Shown: positions 15,271 to 24,815, counted from the first letter of the stretch. The stretch is DNA of 26,129 bases from Ascoidea tarda (nom. inval.) (GCA_030560485.1 JAKTTS010000196.1:1-26129), one strand, 5' to 3'. Program-made: numbers and translations. Notes: generated by a model from the sequence alone, not told the origin.

Positions 15271-17838
15271 CTAATTTTTCAGACCAGGTTGGTGCAGGTC
15301 GAATAATAGTGACTTCAAGGATATGTTTACATTACTTGGATATAGTTGATTATTCAAATTGGAGTTGTTTGATTTCAAATCTGGATTGTTCAAGGAGGTT
15401 CTACCACCAAACTTGAAGTTTAAAAAGTTAGTTTTTTCGCTTTTTTCACTTGAATTTGAATTGCTTAGCTTCCTTTTCTTTTCAAAAACTGAATCTTCAT
15501 TAGAATGGTTGCTGCTTGTGTCGTCTTGTTCTTTTGAAAATGATAATACTGAAAAGAATTTACTATCATTGGAAATTGGAGGGCTGTGAATTTGGTTATG
15601 TTGAAATTTTGAATTTGAATCTAGATTAAAATTACTATGTCTAGAAATATTCGAATTAAAATCAAGTTTACTTGACTTTTTATTGATTTCGTTTGCGCCA
15701 ATTACAAACAGTGAATTCTGCTTTAATTGGTCCATATCCAGTATGACAGAACTGTCAGGTCTTCTTGTTTCCATGCTCGAGTTTTCTCTATGCGGCTCTA
15801 CTGAATTCATTGATTCTTCTGAAAAATCAATTTCAATTGTATTATAATTTTTGAGCCTATCTAATGTTTCCTGATGGAAACTCTCGGATAATGGGGTTTC
15901 AATCAATTTATCATTTATCGGAGTCTCTTTGACGACGGTTCGTAAAGAGTCTGGGGATATATGTTTGTTACCTGAATTGTTTTGTGAATATTTAGGAACT
16001 TTGTAATTTTTTTTATTAATTATTTTATCATATCTCCAGGGTAAAGAAGGTGAAATTGAATTATTCTTTTGAACATGAAAATCATTTGAATTTTTCTGTA
16101 GATGAATTGGAAATGAGAAATTATCAGTAGTATTGACTGAATTTCTTAGATGAGCTAAATATCTTTTATAATTTTCTTGTTTTCTTTGATATTCAGTTGT
16201 ATTGTATCTTTTTAATTCGGAATTTATGGATTTGATTGAAGTAGATCTTTTGATTATTACAGATGAAGAAATTGTACTTGATGTCAAAGTTCTGTTGAGT
16301 TTTAATGAAGAGTTGGATCTAGAACGATTATTTTTCATTGAATTTTTCAAATTCTGAATATTTGAGGTGCCCTTTTGAAGAAAAGGTGGCAATAAATTTG
16401 AATTCATTTTGGAGATGTTTGATTTTTCTCGATCCAAATACATAGTAAAAGATTTGTTATTGGTGAAATCATTAGTGCTATAATCATGGAAGGTTTTTTC
16501 ATTGAGATTAAATTGAGGACATGAATTTGTGTGAACATTTGAGAATTTTTTTAGTGGTGATAAATTTGAGGGTATTAAATGGTCTTGTTTCATTGTAAAA
16601 TTTTGATCGAAATTGTCAAGGTAAAATTCTGAATGGTCATTAAAATAATTAGGATTATCATGATGATTATCAAATTCAATATTACTAGGGAAAGATGTTT
16701 TTAATTTGGGAGATGAAAAGGAGTTGTTATCAAAAGATATATTTAAACCATTGGTTTTAATTTTATTTTCGTTGTCATCTTGAAGATAACCAATTTGATT
16801 TTTTTGGTTAAGAGTGTTATTATTATTATTATAATTATTATTATTATTATTATTATTATCATTATTATCATTATCATTATCAGTAAAATAATAAGGGTTG
16901 GATGAATTTGATAAATTTAAAGAGTGTAAGGAATTTGATAAATTTCTTTGGTCATGAACAAAAGGAGGAGGGATATACCAATTATCTTGAATATCATTAT
17001 TGGAGGAAATTACACCAACAGTGTTTGGTGTAATTGGAGACAAAGGAGAGATTAAATTATTTTGAGTTAAGGTTATCAGAGAAGGTTTAAATCTAATTTT
17101 GTTTGTTGGTTGTGATTTATGGATTTGGAAAAGAGAGGAGTGTTTGGTTAAAGGAGGATTGGAAGGATTGCAGGAATGAAGTTGAACAAAATTTAGGAAA
17201 AATAATAGAACCAATAAAGAGAATCTTAGGATTATTGATGAGATGTAGAAAATGGAAGAAACTAGGATTAGATAGTGTGTTTTATTTTTCAAGAAAATAT
17301 CCAATTGAAAGTAAAACAAGTTGTTTAGCTGATAAACCGAGCTGTATTTGATAAACCAGGAGAATATAGTGGAGGATAAATAAATGAAAAAGAAAAAAGT
17401 AAAAATCAAAGAAACCAAAGAAAGGAAAATTAGAATATAGATAAGAATTGAGTTTTTGAATCTTTGAAGGATGAAGTTCAGAATAGTGATTGTTATTTTG
17501 TTTGAGATTTGGTTTGAAATTTGACAGTCTTTTGGATAATCATTTTGATAATTGTTTTTGTAGATTTTTTTATTCAAGTTGATGAAAATGAAAAGCAAAG
17601 AAAACAAAAGAGATAAAGATTCTGATGTAATTGATAAAATAATTGATATTTTTAATACTTTTAAAACATGATATTGTGTGTTGGGTATTAAATTGTATGA
17701 ATCGAGAGGAATGAGAAAATTTAAAATTGTTGATAAAAGGGATATATTTGTTATTAAAGAAAAAATGAATAGGACAAATAAGATCAAAGAAATTCTGAAC
17801 AAAAGAACCTTTAGATGACAATTTAGAGACGAGCACAT
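15271..17838 (-). CDS. Unrecognised four-helix membrane protein with long Asn-rich tail
   Basis: I do not recognise this 855-aa protein. It has four strongly hydrophobic helices in the first quarter (about 10-35, 61-88, 127-155 and 186-217) with short loops, then about 640 hydrophilic residues predicted to lie on one side of the membrane. The tail is rich in Asn and Ser and has an Asn-Asp run (about 315-345). More conserved-looking spots are NWYIPPPFVHDQRN, a basic Ser-rich segment (SSSVIIKRSTSIKSINSELKR) split by short linkers, YKRYLAHLRNSV, SLPWRYDKIIN and YNTIEIDFSEESMNS. These could be docking or phosphorylation sites. The four-helix N-terminus is loosely reminiscent of fungal Sur7/PalI-type proteins, but I see no diagnostic motif. 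The ATG at 17838 puts the first helix near the N-terminus. CTG codons occur near the C-terminus (FDLHQPGLKN). Confidence 0.75.
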   Translation of the reverse strand: MCSSLNCHLKVLLFRISLILFVLFIFSLITNISLLSTILNFLIPLDSYNLIPNTQYHVLKVLKISIILSITSESLSLLFSLLFIFINLNKKIYKNNYQNDYPKDCQISNQISNKITITILNFILQRFKNSILIYILIFLSLVSLIFTFFFFIYLSSTIFSWFIKYSSVYQLNNLFYFQLDIFLKNKTHYLILVSSIFYISSIILRFSLLVLLFFLNFVQLHSCNPSNPPLTKHSSLFQIHKSQPTNKIRFKPSLITLTQNNLISPLSPITPNTVGVISSNNDIQDNWYIPPPFVHDQRNLSNSLHSLNLSNSSNPYYFTDNDNDNNDNNNNNNNNYNNNNNTLNQKNQIGYLQDDNENKIKTNGLNISFDNNSFSSPKLKTSFPSNIEFDNHHDNPNYFNDHSEFYLDNFDQNFTMKQDHLIPSNLSPLKKFSNVHTNSCPQFNLNEKTFHDYSTNDFTNNKSFTMYLDREKSNISKMNSNLLPPFLQKGTSNIQNLKNSMKNNRSRSNSSLKLNRTLTSSTISSSVIIKRSTSIKSINSELKRYNTTEYQRKQENYKRYLAHLRNSVNTTDNFSFPIHLQKNSNDFHVQKNNSISPSLPWRYDKIINKKNYKVPKYSQNNSGNKHISPDSLRTVVKETPINDKLIETPLSESFHQETLDRLKNYNTIEIDFSEESMNSVEPHRENSSMETRRPDSSVILDMDQLKQNSLFVIGANEINKKSSKLDFNSNISRHSNFNLDSNSKFQHNQIHSPPISNDSKFFSVLSFSKEQDDTSSNHSNEDSVFEKKRKLSNSNSSEKSEKTNFLNFKFGGRTSLNNPDLKSNNSNLNNQLYPSNVNISLKSLLFDLHQPGLKN

Positions 17839-17919
17839 TTAGTATAATTTTGGGATTGATGGAAATAATAATGAGGATAATTGTGATAACAGTTATAACA
17901 ATCTGGTTTTTTTTTGGTT

Positions 17920-17937
17920 TTTTTTTTTAAAAAAAAA
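17920..17937. repeat. T9A9 palindrome
   Basis: Eleven T residues followed by nine A residues contain a perfect 18-bp palindrome. It is four bases away from the next dyad and about 90 bp from the membrane-protein ATG. Such poly(dA:dT) junctions exclude nucleosomes. Confidence 0.7.
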
Positions 17938-17941
17938 TTTC

Positions 17942-17961
17942 TTTGACCTTTAAAGGTCAAA
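17942..17961. promoter_or_regulatory. Perfect 20-bp palindrome TTTGACCTTTAAAGGTCAAA
   Basis: All ten base pairs of this dyad are self-complementary. It lies 104 bp upstream of the membrane-protein ATG, next to the T/A palindrome. It looks like a site for a dimeric DNA-binding protein; I cannot name one. Confidence 0.55.
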
Positions 17962-18164
17962 TATTTTTCTAACAAAACAAGGAAAAATTTCTTTTTCTTC
18001 TTCTTCTGATTCTCTTTTTGTATTTTTATTCTATTGTTTCCAAATATTATTATAAGGAAAAAACAGAAGAATAAAATGATTTTGAAATTAGTTCTCTTTT
18101 TTTTTTAATTGAAAGAAATGGAAAACTTTTGCACGATATATATATCCAAGAGATGCAGAACTCT

Positions 18165-18182
18165 TTTAAATTTAAATTTAAA
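18165..18182. repeat. TTTAAA triple palindrome
   Basis: Three successive TTTAAA units form an 18-bp perfect palindrome, part of the dyad cluster upstream of the membrane-protein gene. Confidence 0.6.
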
Positions 18183-18233
18183 CTCAGCTGCTTTAACTTT
18201 GGAAGTGTTTATAGCTTTATTGTAGAGTTTTTG

Positions 18234-18263
18234 TAAAATTATTATATACTTGTAATAATTTTA
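18234..18263. repeat. 11-bp perfect inverted repeat
   Basis: Arms TAAAATTATTA (18234-18244) and TAATAATTTTA (18253-18263) flank the loop TATACTTG. The stem is all A-T pairs except for the loop G and C. Confidence 0.7.
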
Positions 18264-18380
18264 TAAACTGCTTAGAATATCAAGACATCCTCCAGTGAAT
18301 AAAACAAACAAGATAGCAGTGAATATGAGATGACAACAATGTGCATCAAGTGCCATTTTTTAACTTTGTAAGAGCCAATG

Positions 18381-18428
18381 AAATAAATAAACAAATAAAT
18401 AAACAAATAAATAAACAAATAAGTAAAC
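18381..18428. repeat. Four 12-bp repeats AAATAAATAAAC
   Basis: Three identical 12-bp units and one variant (with AAGTAAAC) are arranged head to tail, then decay into related AAAC-AAGTAAA sequence. They lie about 540 bp upstream of the membrane-protein ATG. Confidence 0.8.
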
Positions 18429-19008
18429 AAACAAGTAAATACAACAAGAACAAACCAAAACCAATTAAGGTAGACAGAAGTTGAGCAGAATGAGATAAAT
18501 TGAGGATATTAAAGACATTAGGGATGTAGAGACTAAGACGAGAGGAATAGCCTCAAGAGCAGAAGAGCCAACGGATGAACAGAAGATGCAGAAAATAAAC
18601 ACAGATCGAGTTGCAGCACTCCTGCTGAGGTTAAACTACTGAGTAGAAAAAGCAGGAAGAGCATTAAGGTATTAAGTGCTGCGAAGAGTAATGAAGAACA
18701 AAATTAAAGTAGGTTGAATTCCAATTGAAAAGTGTGAAAGGAATACCAAAGGAGCTATTTTTAATGAATTCTGAGAAATGTGTTAGGATGAATTCACCTG
18801 TAATAAAGCGTAAACCAAACCCATCTGGAACAAACAGAGTGTGGTTGTCGGAAAACGCAGCAGAGGCACGATCTGGAGCGGTCAAAACCCACGGCCTGCG
18901 TTTCACCAAACAGCACAGACAGTAGAAGCAGCAGAGAAGCAGGAAACAGGAAGCAGAGGAAGTAGAGGAAGCAGCGAAATCGAAGCCAGTGCTGCTTCTG
19001 GAAGCCCT

Positions 19009-19020
19009 GCACACGTGTGC
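19009..19020. promoter_or_regulatory. Palindromic E-box GCACACGTGTGC
   Basis: A perfect 12-bp palindrome with CACGTG at its centre lies in the GC-rich island beyond the ERG9 stop. It is far (about 1.2 kb) from the membrane-protein start, so any target is uncertain. Confidence 0.4.
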
Positions 19021-19153
19021 TATGTTATGCGCCACCATGCACATGCACAATCCGATGCGAGAAAATGTAAACACAAACCTGAGCCTTTTTCTGGGGAGCT
19101 CCACTTTGGTGCTTTGGTGTTTCCATGTTGCTTCAGCAGCACCTGAGCTGTTG

Positions 19154-19201
19154 TGCAAGTGCTTTGGAGGTGCTTTAGCTGCTTTGCAAGTGCTTTGAAG
19201 G
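19154..19201. repeat. 17-bp imperfect direct repeat with GTGCTTT
   Basis: TGCAAGTGCTTTGGAGG (19154-19170) recurs with one change at 19185-19201. The GTGCTTT core also appears between them and near 19110, giving a small motif cluster. Confidence 0.6.
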
Positions 19202-19326
19202 TGGCCTACATAACTACACACAGCGTGCAGACAAATAATGTTATTGAGTACAAATGGAGGCCAAGATAGGTGAGTTAGGCGCACAATCACCAGGCAACCA
19301 GAGTGCGAAGCGATGTTGCTCTAGAT

Positions 19327-20742
19327 CTATAGCTCTTGGTGAATTATTTTTGAGACTGTGCTGGAAACTGTGCTGGAAAACGTATTGCAGACATCGATGC
19401 TACCAAAAATCAAGTATCCAATAACTAAGAACGAAAAGCCAACTCCAAGCAAACTCAATTTCAAGTTGGCCTCCTCTTGCTTGATAATTTTAAACATTTT
19501 GACATCCAATGGATCTCTATCTTGCACTTGTCTGAAGATCGCTGTTTCAGTGGGCTTGTAGTCGATCTCAACCAACTCTTTTGGTAAATTCTTGAATGGG
19601 TACATCGACTCAATAAATTGTTCTATCTTACCGCATAAAATTCCAATTTTAAGGTAGTTTGGATCCTCCGGTTTGGATTTGTGATGGATTGATTTAATAT
19701 ATTCACTGAAAATTTCAGTTACTCCCTTTAATGTTCGAGATTTCAAAATTAAATAACAGGTGGTGCCTCTTCTAATTTTAACGCTTTTTTTTTGCAAATC
19801 TTTATTTTGATAAAGTAAATCCAAGGTCGCAATTGCCATCACTTGGGGAATTGCACAGAAATTAAAGCAAGTTTGTTCATTAATTAACGAGAGAAAATCC
19901 AATACGTCGATAACATGCCCTAATGCATTTAAAATCAAATCTGAAGTACAATTTAATAATTTGTCAACATTTTTTTCAAGCAATAAATCTGGTAACTTAT
20001 CGCAATATTTGGACCAAATTTCCTTAGGATAAAATGACCTGCCATCTCTTAGATCCTCTTCCAAATCTCTTATGATATTGGTCTTTTGTAAAAACAAGCC
20101 CATTGATTCGGCCAAATCCATTTTATCATTTAATAACGGATTAGAAAATTTCGCTAATACAAATAAATTAGTCAATCCCTCGCCAACTAGCCCTGCAACA
20201 TAATGGCAATATAAATCATAATCTTTAACCGTTTTAACTCCATTCAAATTAAATTCTTCATCTAAAATATACCTTGCCATTCCATTTCCCATCTTGTATG
20301 TGATTCTTTTGATGACGTCTTGGTACTCCCCTTTAATATTTGAATGAAAAACTTTTAAAATTGAGTCAAAGTTAACCAACACAATGCGATCTTTTTCCTT
20401 AATAGAATTCCCATCGAATGTCCAGTCTGTTAGTTCCAACTTTTCACTAAAGCTCTTTAATAACGGAATCTTTATCTTAGGGTCAATGGTCATATCATCT
20501 TCAACGGTATCTAGTGCCCTTAAGACGAGGTAGAATAACATAACTGCATCTCTTAATTCAGGATGTAGTTCGATAACAACCAATGCAAAAGACCTTGAGG
20601 TCTTCTTCAATAAGTCATAGCATAGCTTAGTCTCCTTAGACTCCTTGGATAGATCAATTGGTGCATTTTTCCTGAATGCCTTCAAATGAACCATCGAAAT
20701 TAATTCGCATGGGTGTGTTAAAATCTCACCAAGTTTTCCCAT
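19327..20742 (-). CDS. ERG9: Squalene synthase
   Basis: Erg9 condenses two farnesyl diphosphates to presqualene diphosphate and reduces it to squalene with NADPH, the first committed step to ergosterol, on the ER membrane. The 471-aa product (444 in S. cerevisiae) has KTSRSFALVVIEL (47-59), the first Asp-rich motif LDTVEDDMT (77-85), the substrate-site block YCHYVAGLVGEGLT (178-191), the second Asp-rich motif QKTNIIRDLEED (219-230) with RSFYPKEIW following, and FCAIPQVMAIATL (295-307). A single hydrophobic anchor (about 428-446) lies near the C-terminus, followed by a Ser/Thr-rich end. The canonical RDYLED is RDLEED here but keeps the D-x2-ED pattern. ATG 20742 is supported by the family's N-terminus. 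No CTG codon was found. Confidence 0.96.
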   Translation of the reverse strand: MGKLGEILTHPCELISMVHLKAFRKNAPIDLSKESKETKLCYDLLKKTSRSFALVVIELHPELRDAVMLFYLVLRALDTVEDDMTIDPKIKIPLLKSFSEKLELTDWTFDGNSIKEKDRIVLVNFDSILKVFHSNIKGEYQDVIKRITYKMGNGMARYILDEEFNLNGVKTVKDYDLYCHYVAGLVGEGLTNLFVLAKFSNPLLNDKMDLAESMGLFLQKTNIIRDLEEDLRDGRSFYPKEIWSKYCDKLPDLLLEKNVDKLLNCTSDLILNALGHVIDVLDFLSLINEQTCFNFCAIPQVMAIATLDLLYQNKDLQKKSVKIRRGTTCYLILKSRTLKGVTEIFSEYIKSIHHKSKPEDPNYLKIGILCGKIEQFIESMYPFKNLPKELVEIDYKPTETAIFRQVQDRDPLDVKMFKIIKQEEANLKLSLLGVGFSFLVIGYLIFGSIDVCNTFSSTVSSTVSKIIHQEL

Positions 20743-21470
20743 CGCGATATCCTATTTTCCAATCCTTTTCTTTGAACAACTGCTATAAAAATGGGTCTTA
20801 TAACGACTGTGGCAACAACTTGCAAATATTTATAGCAATGTCTGTCCAAATAGGCTTCCAAAGATGGTGGAAATGAATAATACCTGGCTATTATACCAAT
20901 CGATTTTCGCCCATTATCTCGATCTAAAAACAAGTACCAAAGCGGTGGAACAATTCTCAGCAACCCTCGGAACGAGTTTCCGAGCTCCGCTACGAGGGTC
21001 GGGTAAGGGCATGCAGCAAAGAAAGCACAGGAAGAAGAAACAGCAGAAGCAGCTTCCACAGGTGTTTATTAGTCATAAGTCACGTTACATACGAAAAAAA
21101 TTATACAGAAATGAAAAAACAAAAAATCATAATCCACTTTTAATTCAAAAAAATATAATTAAAAAAAACATAATCAAAAAAACGTAGTTGAAAAGTATAA
21201 TCAAAAAAAAAACATCAATCAGAAAAGACAATAAAAGTAAAATCAATAAAGGCAGAATCAGTAAGAGTAAAATCGATAACAGTAAAATCCAAAAGATAAT
21301 TAAAAAAAAAAGAAATGAAAATAATTGAAAACCAGAAATGATATCATGATACTATTGATATCATACAAAAAAGAAAGAAATAAATAAATAAAAAACTGTA
21401 GTTTGAAAGTTGCAACAATGGTTAAACAAATTTCATTATAATTTACCAGCAATTGTAATAACTTCATAAC
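20743..21470 (-). promoter_or_regulatory. ERG9 upstream region and zinc-finger gene 3' flank
   Basis: This 728-bp spacer holds the ERG9 promoter. It includes a nested inverted-repeat element at 20963-20999 and, directly beside it, a Reb1-type core (CGGGTAA, 21000-21006, about 260 bp from the ATG). A near-match to the sterol element TCGTATA (TCGTATG, minus, 21088-21094) is weak. The distal half is A-rich, with several agtaaaatc repeats (about 21236-21290) and two GATATC dyads (21338-21347, 21355-21364). No gene is seen. Confidence 0.55.
20963..20999. promoter_or_regulatory. Nested inverted repeats in ERG9 promoter
   Basis: Outer arms ACCCTCG (20963-20969) and CGAGGGT (20993-20999) are perfectly complementary. 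Inside and overlapping are arms CTCGGAA (20966-20972) and TTCCGAG (20978-20984) around CGAGT. The two foldings exclude each other. The element is GC-rich and lies about 230 bp from the ERG9 ATG, next to a Reb1-type core. Confidence 0.6.
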
Positions 21471-24215
21471 TTAGTGAAATGCTTTTTGGTGAGTCTTCAA
21501 GTGCTGGGCCAAATTGTCACTTCTACTAAACTTTTTATCGCAAAACTTGCATGGAAATGGTCTTTCTGATGAATGGACTGATCTAAAATGTCGTTTCAAG
21601 TGTTCCTGTCTTCTAAAGCCAAATTCACAAGAAATGCATTGGAATGGTTTTTCAGCATTCTTAGATTTTCTCGAAATATCATTAATATCATAAATATCAA
21701 TAGTCTTGCTATTAATTGTAATATTAAAGCTTTTATGTCTCTGGTGTTTGACTCTTTCGGTTGGTCTTGAGACTGTGTTAGAGGGCAAACTTTCATTAGA
21801 ATGATCATTGCCATTTTTATTAGTTTTAATATTAATATTAATGTTAGTGTTACTATTATTACCAGTGGTAGTATTATTAGCAGTGGTATTACTGATATTA
21901 GCATTAGGATTAATAAAATTATTTTTACCAATATTGTTTTCAAAGGATTTATTAAGATGAAGACTGTCATTATCTGTATCAGCAAGATTACCTACATCAT
22001 TATCAGTTGATGAAAAACTATTGATATTACCGATACTATTAGTATTAGTAGTATTAGCGCTATTAGTACTGTTAATGTTAATGCTCGAATTTGTTAAAAT
22101 GGAGGAGTTTAAGCTTGGATTCAAATCAGTATTAATGTGAGCATTTTTTGAAAAAATCGAGAGTAAATCATTTCTATTCAAGCTTAGATTAGATTCTGAT
22201 TTGGTTCTTTTCTTTCTTCTCAATTTCTTCTTTTTAAAAGATTTGTTATTACTGTTGTTATTGGCATCAATATTGTTGGCATCCGAGAAATTGATTCCTG
22301 ATTGCAAGGAATTTCTTCGTTCTTTCAAGAAATTCAATGAGGTCTTTTTCTCGATTTTCAAGTTGTTGGAAAAGTTGAGAGTATCATTATGATATTTTGT
22401 GTTATTTATGTTACTAAATGAAGTGCTTGATTTGATAGATCTGTTGGATTTGATGGATCTAATAGATTTATTAGATTTGTTAGATTTGTAAGATTTTGTG
22501 TCATCATTATCGTGATCTACATCATTGTCATCAATATCATTATTGATATTGAAAATATCAATGTCTTTATTAATAGTATTATTATTATTATTATTATTAT
22601 TGTTGTTGTTGTTGTTGATACTTTCTTTTAAATTTTTTGATCTAGGTTTACTTTTATTGTTGAGGTTTAGTTTATTTTCGGGTTTGTTTGAGTCTAAATT
22701 GGAATCAGTATAAATGAGCTGGTTATCTTGATTATTTAGTTCGCTAAACTCATTTAATTCGGGAAACTCATTCGGTTCGTTTAACTCATTCAATTCATTG
22801 AAATCATTTGAATCGTCGATTGAACGATTTTCCATAATTTTATCCAATTTCAAGTCGATACAATTATTATCGATCCATTTATTTTTATTTTTGTTGCTGT
22901 TGCTGTTGTTGTCGTTCGGATTATCATTATCATTGTCATTGTAATCATTGCAATCGTAGTCATAATCACTAAAGTTAGAATCATCTAGAGATAGATTATA
23001 GTTGTAATAGTTATTGTTATTATAGTAATTATTGTCGATATAAATTGAGTCTTCAAAGACACTTGGACTTATAGTTTTAATATTGCTATCAAATAATTGG
23101 CTATTATTGATATTAATATTTGGATTGATATTTGTGTTGTTATTAGCGGTGTTATTGTTGTTGATGTTATTATTGTTATTAAATAGAGAATCAATTTTTA
23201 AATTGTTGAAATTGGGTAGCATGTCATTTTTGTTGATGTAATTATTGTTGTAACTGAAAACTGATGGTTCTGACTCAAGAGTGATCGATGAGATTGGAGA
23301 ATTATTTGAGAGATTGTTGTTATTTGAATTTGAATTTGAAGTTGTATAAAAGTTATTGGTATTGCTAATATTACTGATGTTATTAATGCTATTGATATTG
23401 TTGGCGGTGGTATTGTTAGCAAAGTTGTTAAATTTAATGTTATTTAATAAATAAGAGTTTTTCAAGTTTGCTAAACTATCAGAATCTTGAAACTGGTTTT
23501 TGAAATGCATGTGTTGATTGAAATTAGTAAAGCCAATGCTATTTCTGTTGATATTGATATTAGTATTAGAGTTATTGATAGACTTGTTGAATAGGTTTTG
23601 ATTATAATCTTCATAATCATTATCGTAATCGCTTATAAATTGGAAACTGATTGGATTAGTCAGAGAATCATTTAAGCTAAAGTTTTCAGTCAAGAAAGAT
23701 GTGTCATTTAAGGCATTATTACTATTGTTATTGTTATTGTTATTACTATTATTATTGTTATTATTACTATTATTATTATTATTATTGTTGTTAATGCTAT
23801 TATTATTATTATTATTATTGTTGTTAATGCTATTATTATTATTATTATTATTGTTGTTAATGCTATTATTATTATTATTATTATTGTTGTTAATGCTATT
23901 ATTATTATTATTATTATTGTTGTTAATGCTATTATTATTATTATTATTATTGTTGTTGTTATTAAAATCTAGATTGTTGTTTGATTGAGTGAGCGAGATG
24001 TCAGAAAAGTCATTTTGATTACTTATGTTATTTATATTAGTAATGATATTATTTGTGTTGATACTATTATTGAAGGCATTAGTATTAATATTAGTAATAC
24101 TGGTGTTATTATTATTGTTACTGTTATTATTACTGTTTGGAAACAATTGGTATCGATATTGGTAATGATTTTGGTTCTGGTTCTGAGTGTCATTTGCATT
24201 GATTGAAGTTGACAT
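21471..24215 (-). CDS. Msn2/Msn4/Com2-type C2H2 zinc-finger transcription factor
   Basis: A 914-aa nuclear factor with two C-terminal C2H2 fingers (about 858-881 and 887-909; zinc ligands C860, C863, H876, H881 and C889, C892, H905, H909). The linker SSERPF and the helices [10 protein letters not shown] and [10 protein letters not shown] match the Msn2/Msn4/Com2 family. The contact residues (R/E/H/R and R/D/N/Q) predict binding to AGGGG, the stress response element. A basic patch ([10 protein letters not shown]) and an RRNS site fit nuclear import and PKA control as in Msn2. The rest is Asn-rich and disordered, with five SIN(N)9-type units (96-150), Lys-Ser repeats and an Asn-Glu-Leu repeat. 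One CTG codon lies in the DSLTNP segment. Which paralogue it corresponds to cannot be decided, so no symbol is given. Confidence 0.88.
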   Translation of the reverse strand: MSTSINANDTQNQNQNHYQYRYQLFPNSNNNSNNNNNTSITNINTNAFNNSINTNNIITNINNISNQNDFSDISLTQSNNNLDFNNNNNNNNNNNSINNNNNNNNNSINNNNNNNNNSINNNNNNNNNSINNNNNNNNNSINNNNNNNNSNNNNNNSNNNNNNNSNNALNDTSFLTENFSLNDSLTNPISFQFISDYDNDYEDYNQNLFNKSINNSNTNININRNSIGFTNFNQHMHFKNQFQDSDSLANLKNSYLLNNIKFNNFANNTTANNINSINNISNISNTNNFYTTSNSNSNNNNLSNNSPISSITLESEPSVFSYNNNYINKNDMLPNFNNLKIDSLFNNNNNINNNNTANNNTNINPNININNSQLFDSNIKTISPSVFEDSIYIDNNYYNNNNYYNYNLSLDDSNFSDYDYDCNDYNDNDNDNPNDNNSNSNKNKNKWIDNNCIDLKLDKIMENRSIDDSNDFNELNELNEPNEFPELNEFSELNNQDNQLIYTDSNLDSNKPENKLNLNNKSKPRSKNLKESINNNNNNNNNNNNNTINKDIDIFNINNDIDDNDVDHDNDDTKSYKSNKSNKSIRSIKSNRSIKSSTSFSNINNTKYHNDTLNFSNNLKIEKKTSLNFLKERRNSLQSGINFSDANNIDANNNSNNKSFKKKKLRRKKRTKSESNLSLNRNDLLSIFSKNAHINTDLNPSLNSSILTNSSININSTNSANTTNTNSIGNINSFSSTDNDVGNLADTDNDSLHLNKSFENNIGKNNFINPNANISNTTANNTTTGNNSNTNININIKTNKNGNDHSNESLPSNTVSRPTERVKHQRHKSFNITINSKTIDIYDINDISRKSKNAEKPFQCISCEFGFRRQEHLKRHFRSVHSSERPFPCKFCDKKFSRSDNLAQHLKTHQKAFH
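23766..23960 (-). repeat. 33-bp coding minisatellite (SIN plus Asn run)
   Basis: Five copies of an 11-codon unit (Ser-Ile followed by nine Asn) are marked by the sequence aatgct at 23793, 23826, 23859, 23892 and 23925, exactly 33 bp apart. Asn codons are mainly AAT, with AAC at fixed positions in each unit, so the copies arose by duplication of the whole unit rather than simple triplet slippage. Confidence 0.92.
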
Positions 24216-24572
24216 TTTTGAATAAAGAATTGAACCAGCCGTAATTAATTATAGAAATAATAAGGTAGATAAGAGTGGAAGCAACAAAATGGTAGGAAAT
24301 AAATTGAATCAAACACCAATAAAAGCCCCAACAAAAAGTAAAAAAAAGCAAAAAAACTGAATAAGCAACTAGAGAAGATTTTAAAGTAAAATTTTAAAAG
24401 AATTGGAGTGAAAGTGAGTATTATATATGGGTTCTGAGTTGCAAAAAAGTGAGTTGCTCACTATGAACAGAGTAGAAATGAAGTAGAGACAGCAGAAAAA
24501 AGGCAATTGAGGCAGTAAAAAGAGCAGTAGGAAAGGCTGAAAACGGAGAGAGGTTGAAGCACCAAAAACGCT

Positions 24573-24599
24573 ACACCAAAAACACCAAAAACACCAAAA
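24573..24599. repeat. Three 9-bp repeats ACACCAAAA
   Basis: Three perfect head-to-tail copies, with a related ACCAAAAA just before (24561-24568). They lie about 360 bp upstream of the zinc-finger gene ATG. Confidence 0.75.
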
Positions 24600-24815
24600 A
24601 CAGCAGAAACAGCAGACAGAGAGAAACAAAGCGACGAAGACATACAAACGCTGTGGAAGGTTATATAGTATAAGAAGGCTGTCGAACGCATGCTGTGATT
24701 GGCCGTTTCTGCAGCGGGTCTCACGCTGAAGCGGAACGCTACGCGCATACAAATCACGCATGCCGCCGCCCACCGGCCCCCAGTCAGCCCAGCCCCAGAC
24801 CCCCACTTGTTGCTC

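Larger units (their letters stand above)
17839..19326. promoter_or_regulatory. Long spacer: membrane-protein promoter and ERG9 3' flank
   Basis: Nearly 1.5 kb lie between the membrane-protein ATG and the ERG9 stop, both on minus. The left part is AT-rich and contains a cluster of dyads (17920-17937, 17942-17961, 18165-18182, 18234-18263) and a 12-bp tandem repeat (18381-18428). The right part (about 18840-19210) is GC-richer, with a palindromic CACGTG (19009-19020) and GTGCTTT repeats. Open frames there lack ATG starts or recognisable sequence and are treated as chance. No gene is called. Confidence 0.6.

Noticed and set aside
18664-19290. 208-codon minus-strand frame in the GC-rich spacer after ERG9
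   Set aside because: The frame opens at GTG, its composition is Cys/Phe/Ser-rich without motifs, and overlapping frames on both strands are equally open, as expected in GC-rich DNA.
21088-21094. Sterol response element in the ERG9 promoter (TCGTATG, minus)
   Set aside because: It differs from TCGTATA at the last base and occurs once, too weak to call.
23701-23988. Plus-strand poly-leucine frame
   Set aside because: It is the antisense of the Asn minisatellite in the zinc-finger gene.
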